NCBI GenBank assembly: GCA_022376515.1
Contig: WTXI01000006.1
Location: 620,001 to 684,000 of the forward strand
Source of the DNA: Lactifluus volemus
Taxonomy: Eukaryota; Basidiomycota; Agaricomycetes; Russulales; Russulaceae
Direction: 5' to 3'
DNA: 64,000 nt
How positions within the stretch are numbered: the stretch's first letter is position 1; every line of letters begins with the position of its first letter. The notes under the pieces were generated by a model that saw only the letters and a program-made list of their open reading frames with translations, had not been told where the DNA came from and did no database searches. The translations under genes were made by a program, and so were the position numbers. Below are positions 62,401 through 64,000 of this stretch, in pieces.

Positions 62401-64000
62401 ACAGGTGGCAGAGGTTGCGGAGCAGATGAAATAACGGAGAACACCTTCTCTGTCGAAGGGCCGGCAGGAATAGGTGGGGTGGAGGCCAAGGGTGTTGGAT
62501 CTGGGGAGGCACCACTTCCACCTCCACCAAAAGCATACTCAGAGGTGGTACTAGACCGGTCGTCATCTGCCTGTAGATGGGGCTCGTAGCACTCTGCGGC
62601 TTCACCAGCTGGCTCTTCGTCACTGTCACTGTCTTCGTCATCGTCTTCATCGGCCAGGGCCTGCGAGACGCGTTCTTCCCATTCTTGTCGTACCTTCTCG
62701 GAATACCTGATAGTATTTTGTAAACGTACGACAGTGTCGATCTTCTGCCGCATCACCCGTTCCGTATCCTGTGCTAGTTGTCCGAGACCGCTATCTGAAG
62801 TTGTAGGCTTCAACCAATTCCGGATTTGGGTAATCTTCCTCTCTGAGCTGGGCGACAAAAGGCGCTGTCGCTCAATCGGCTCCTTGGCCTCGTCTTCTTT
62901 CATTGCAGGGACGGAAATCTCGAGCGCAACTTGAAGGGTATCGTCAAGTTGTTCCAATAGACGGCGTTGCATCTTCTTGACTCCAAAGCGCTGCATCCTA
63001 TTGATGCGAAAGAGCTGTAAAGGCGAGGAGGAAATAGGAGAACTCGATGGTGAAAGAATGGGAAGTCCACGATACTCAGGTGGCGTCACTGGGGACGAGC
63101 GGTCCATGGTGGTGGAGATGTCGCGAATGGTGTTGCGCAATTCCGATATGGACTCGTTACACTCGCCAATCTCCGCCTCCAAGCGGTGAGTTTCACTGCA
63201 GGTCTCGTTGTGCTTCTCAAAGTACCACTGCGGGATGCTGTTCTCGCAAATGCGACATAAGATCGGCGAAATATTGATAGGTCGTGCAAAGGGTAAGGGC
63301 ATTGGAGGATCGTCATGCTGGTCTTCAGGCGAGCGCTCAACAGAGGAAGCACTAGGATGTTGCGCATCGCCATCGTCCTCGACATAGATTGAAGGTTGCA
63401 GGTACTCAGGGGAACCACAGGGTTTGATCACCCACATGGTATGAGAAGGTAGTCCCACATCCCTATCGGCCATTATCATGCCTTTCCCTTCCATTAATTG
63501 ATAGAGCATGCTGTTTGGGTCTTCCCGGTCGTCGAAGGGCTCTATCCGGAGATAGAATCGAACCTCCACGGTGTGCGAGTCGTCATCTCGCAATGTCTGC
63601 GTCGCGACCTGAAACACCGATGCGTCCTGAGGAGCGAGTAGTTTAGAGATTCGTGCACCCCGTAGACCGTCAGGGTCCGTCCTGGAATTGTTAGTAGGGT
63701 GCAGGCTAGGCGGGTAAAAATGGATGACGTACCCAACGACAACTCCCCATGCATAGTTAGCCCACATGATATGGTCTCCGTCCAGGTTGAGCTCCATCAC
63801 AATGTTACGATGTTGGGCCGTCTCAGCCTGCAGTCGTAATCTCTCTGTCGCTAAAACTCGCGCCGACTCAGCCGTATCTAAAGTTTTCGATGAAGAGTTC
63901 CTCGATGGCTCAGGCGGCGCCATGGACGATAACTGAATTTCATCTCGTGGTCGCTTGCCTTGACTGGCAGGGCGCGATAAGCGTAAACGAGGGTCCTCCT
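59431..64000 (-). CDS. RIM15: Rim15-like AGC kinase with receiver domain, 5' end beyond the right edge
   Basis: Nutrient-regulated kinase that in yeast drives quiescence through endosulfine. Coding runs open to base 64000. Seen in order: a PAS-like part ([20 protein letters not shown]), [20 protein letters not shown], a zinc knuckle [20 protein letters not shown], helices ([20 protein letters not shown]), then the kinase: [71 protein letters not shown] across an intron, [12 protein letters not shown], a roughly 100-residue insert with its own intron, and [38 protein letters not shown]. After a Ser-rich linker, a receiver domain: [33 protein letters not shown] (phospho-accepting Asp), VSAYSG and [18 protein letters not shown], ending at 59431. 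All joins are in frame. Confidence 0.93.

Overview
The window is nuclear DNA of a filamentous basidiomycete, most likely an agaricomycete. Genes are dense and split by many short introns (about 45-80 nt, GT-AG with a few GC-AG). The gene set is typical of that group: a CE9-type amidohydrolase, a CE16-type esterase, Sch9, Rim15, a Reb1-like Myb protein, Nem1, Apd1-like and Grr1-like F-box/LRR proteins. I cannot fix the order or species from sequence alone. I see no rRNA, tRNA, CRISPR array, plasmid or phage feature, and no intact transposon.

Layout, left to right. 1-1643 (-): RhoGEF, cut by the left edge. 2.1-6.5 kb: nearly empty, with two weak gene candidates. 6.6-14.9 kb (all -): CE9 amidohydrolase, Reb1/TTF-I-like Myb protein, CE16 esterase, CCDC97-like protein. 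15.1-17.4 kb: DUF676 lipase-like esterase (+) and Naa10 acetyltransferase (-). 17.5-21.1 kb: Gag1-like clamp protein (-), diverging by 33 bp from Grr1-like copy A (+). 21.3-22.9 kb: LSm3 (-) and U1-C (+), diverging. 23.2-27.9 kb (+): a UBA/IBR-like/E2 protein, then Snf7. 28.4-34.7 kb (-): Nem1, a cytochrome-b2-type lactate dehydrogenase and a cytochrome-b5-reductase-like protein. 34.8-36.4 kb (+): C2H2 factor. 36.8-38.6 kb (-): Grr1-like copy B, an inverted shorter paralogue of copy A. 38.9-39.9 kb (+): RNPS1-like RRM/RS protein. 40.1-45.3 kb (-): RPC1. 45.4-46.2 kb (+): Med18. 46.2-50.3 kb (-): BCD1, Dre2 and a forkhead factor. 50.8-54.3 kb (+): a small membrane protein and Sch9. 54.8-64 kb (-): Apd1-like protein, a Pro-rich UIM protein, and Rim15, which is cut by the right edge.

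Themes. Several genes serve RNA processing (LSm3, U1-C, RNPS1-like, BCD1, perhaps CCDC97). Several serve nutrient signalling (Sch9, Rim15, Grr1-like, possibly Gag1-like). Many pairs are divergent with very short shared promoters.

The main anomaly is that about twenty otherwise conserved reading frames break at single positions. Nearly all are explained by one missing base, often in a short homopolymer, including in essential single-copy genes such as RPC1, BCD1 and Snf7. The simplest reading is residual deletion errors in the assembly rather than mass pseudogenisation. Coordinates for these genes span the whole locus as if the frame were continuous. I found no convincing undescribed biological system. 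The items most worth a second look are the inverted Grr1 pair, the UBA/IBR/E2 fusion, the Sch9-Rim15 linkage and the 12-bp promoter repeat.
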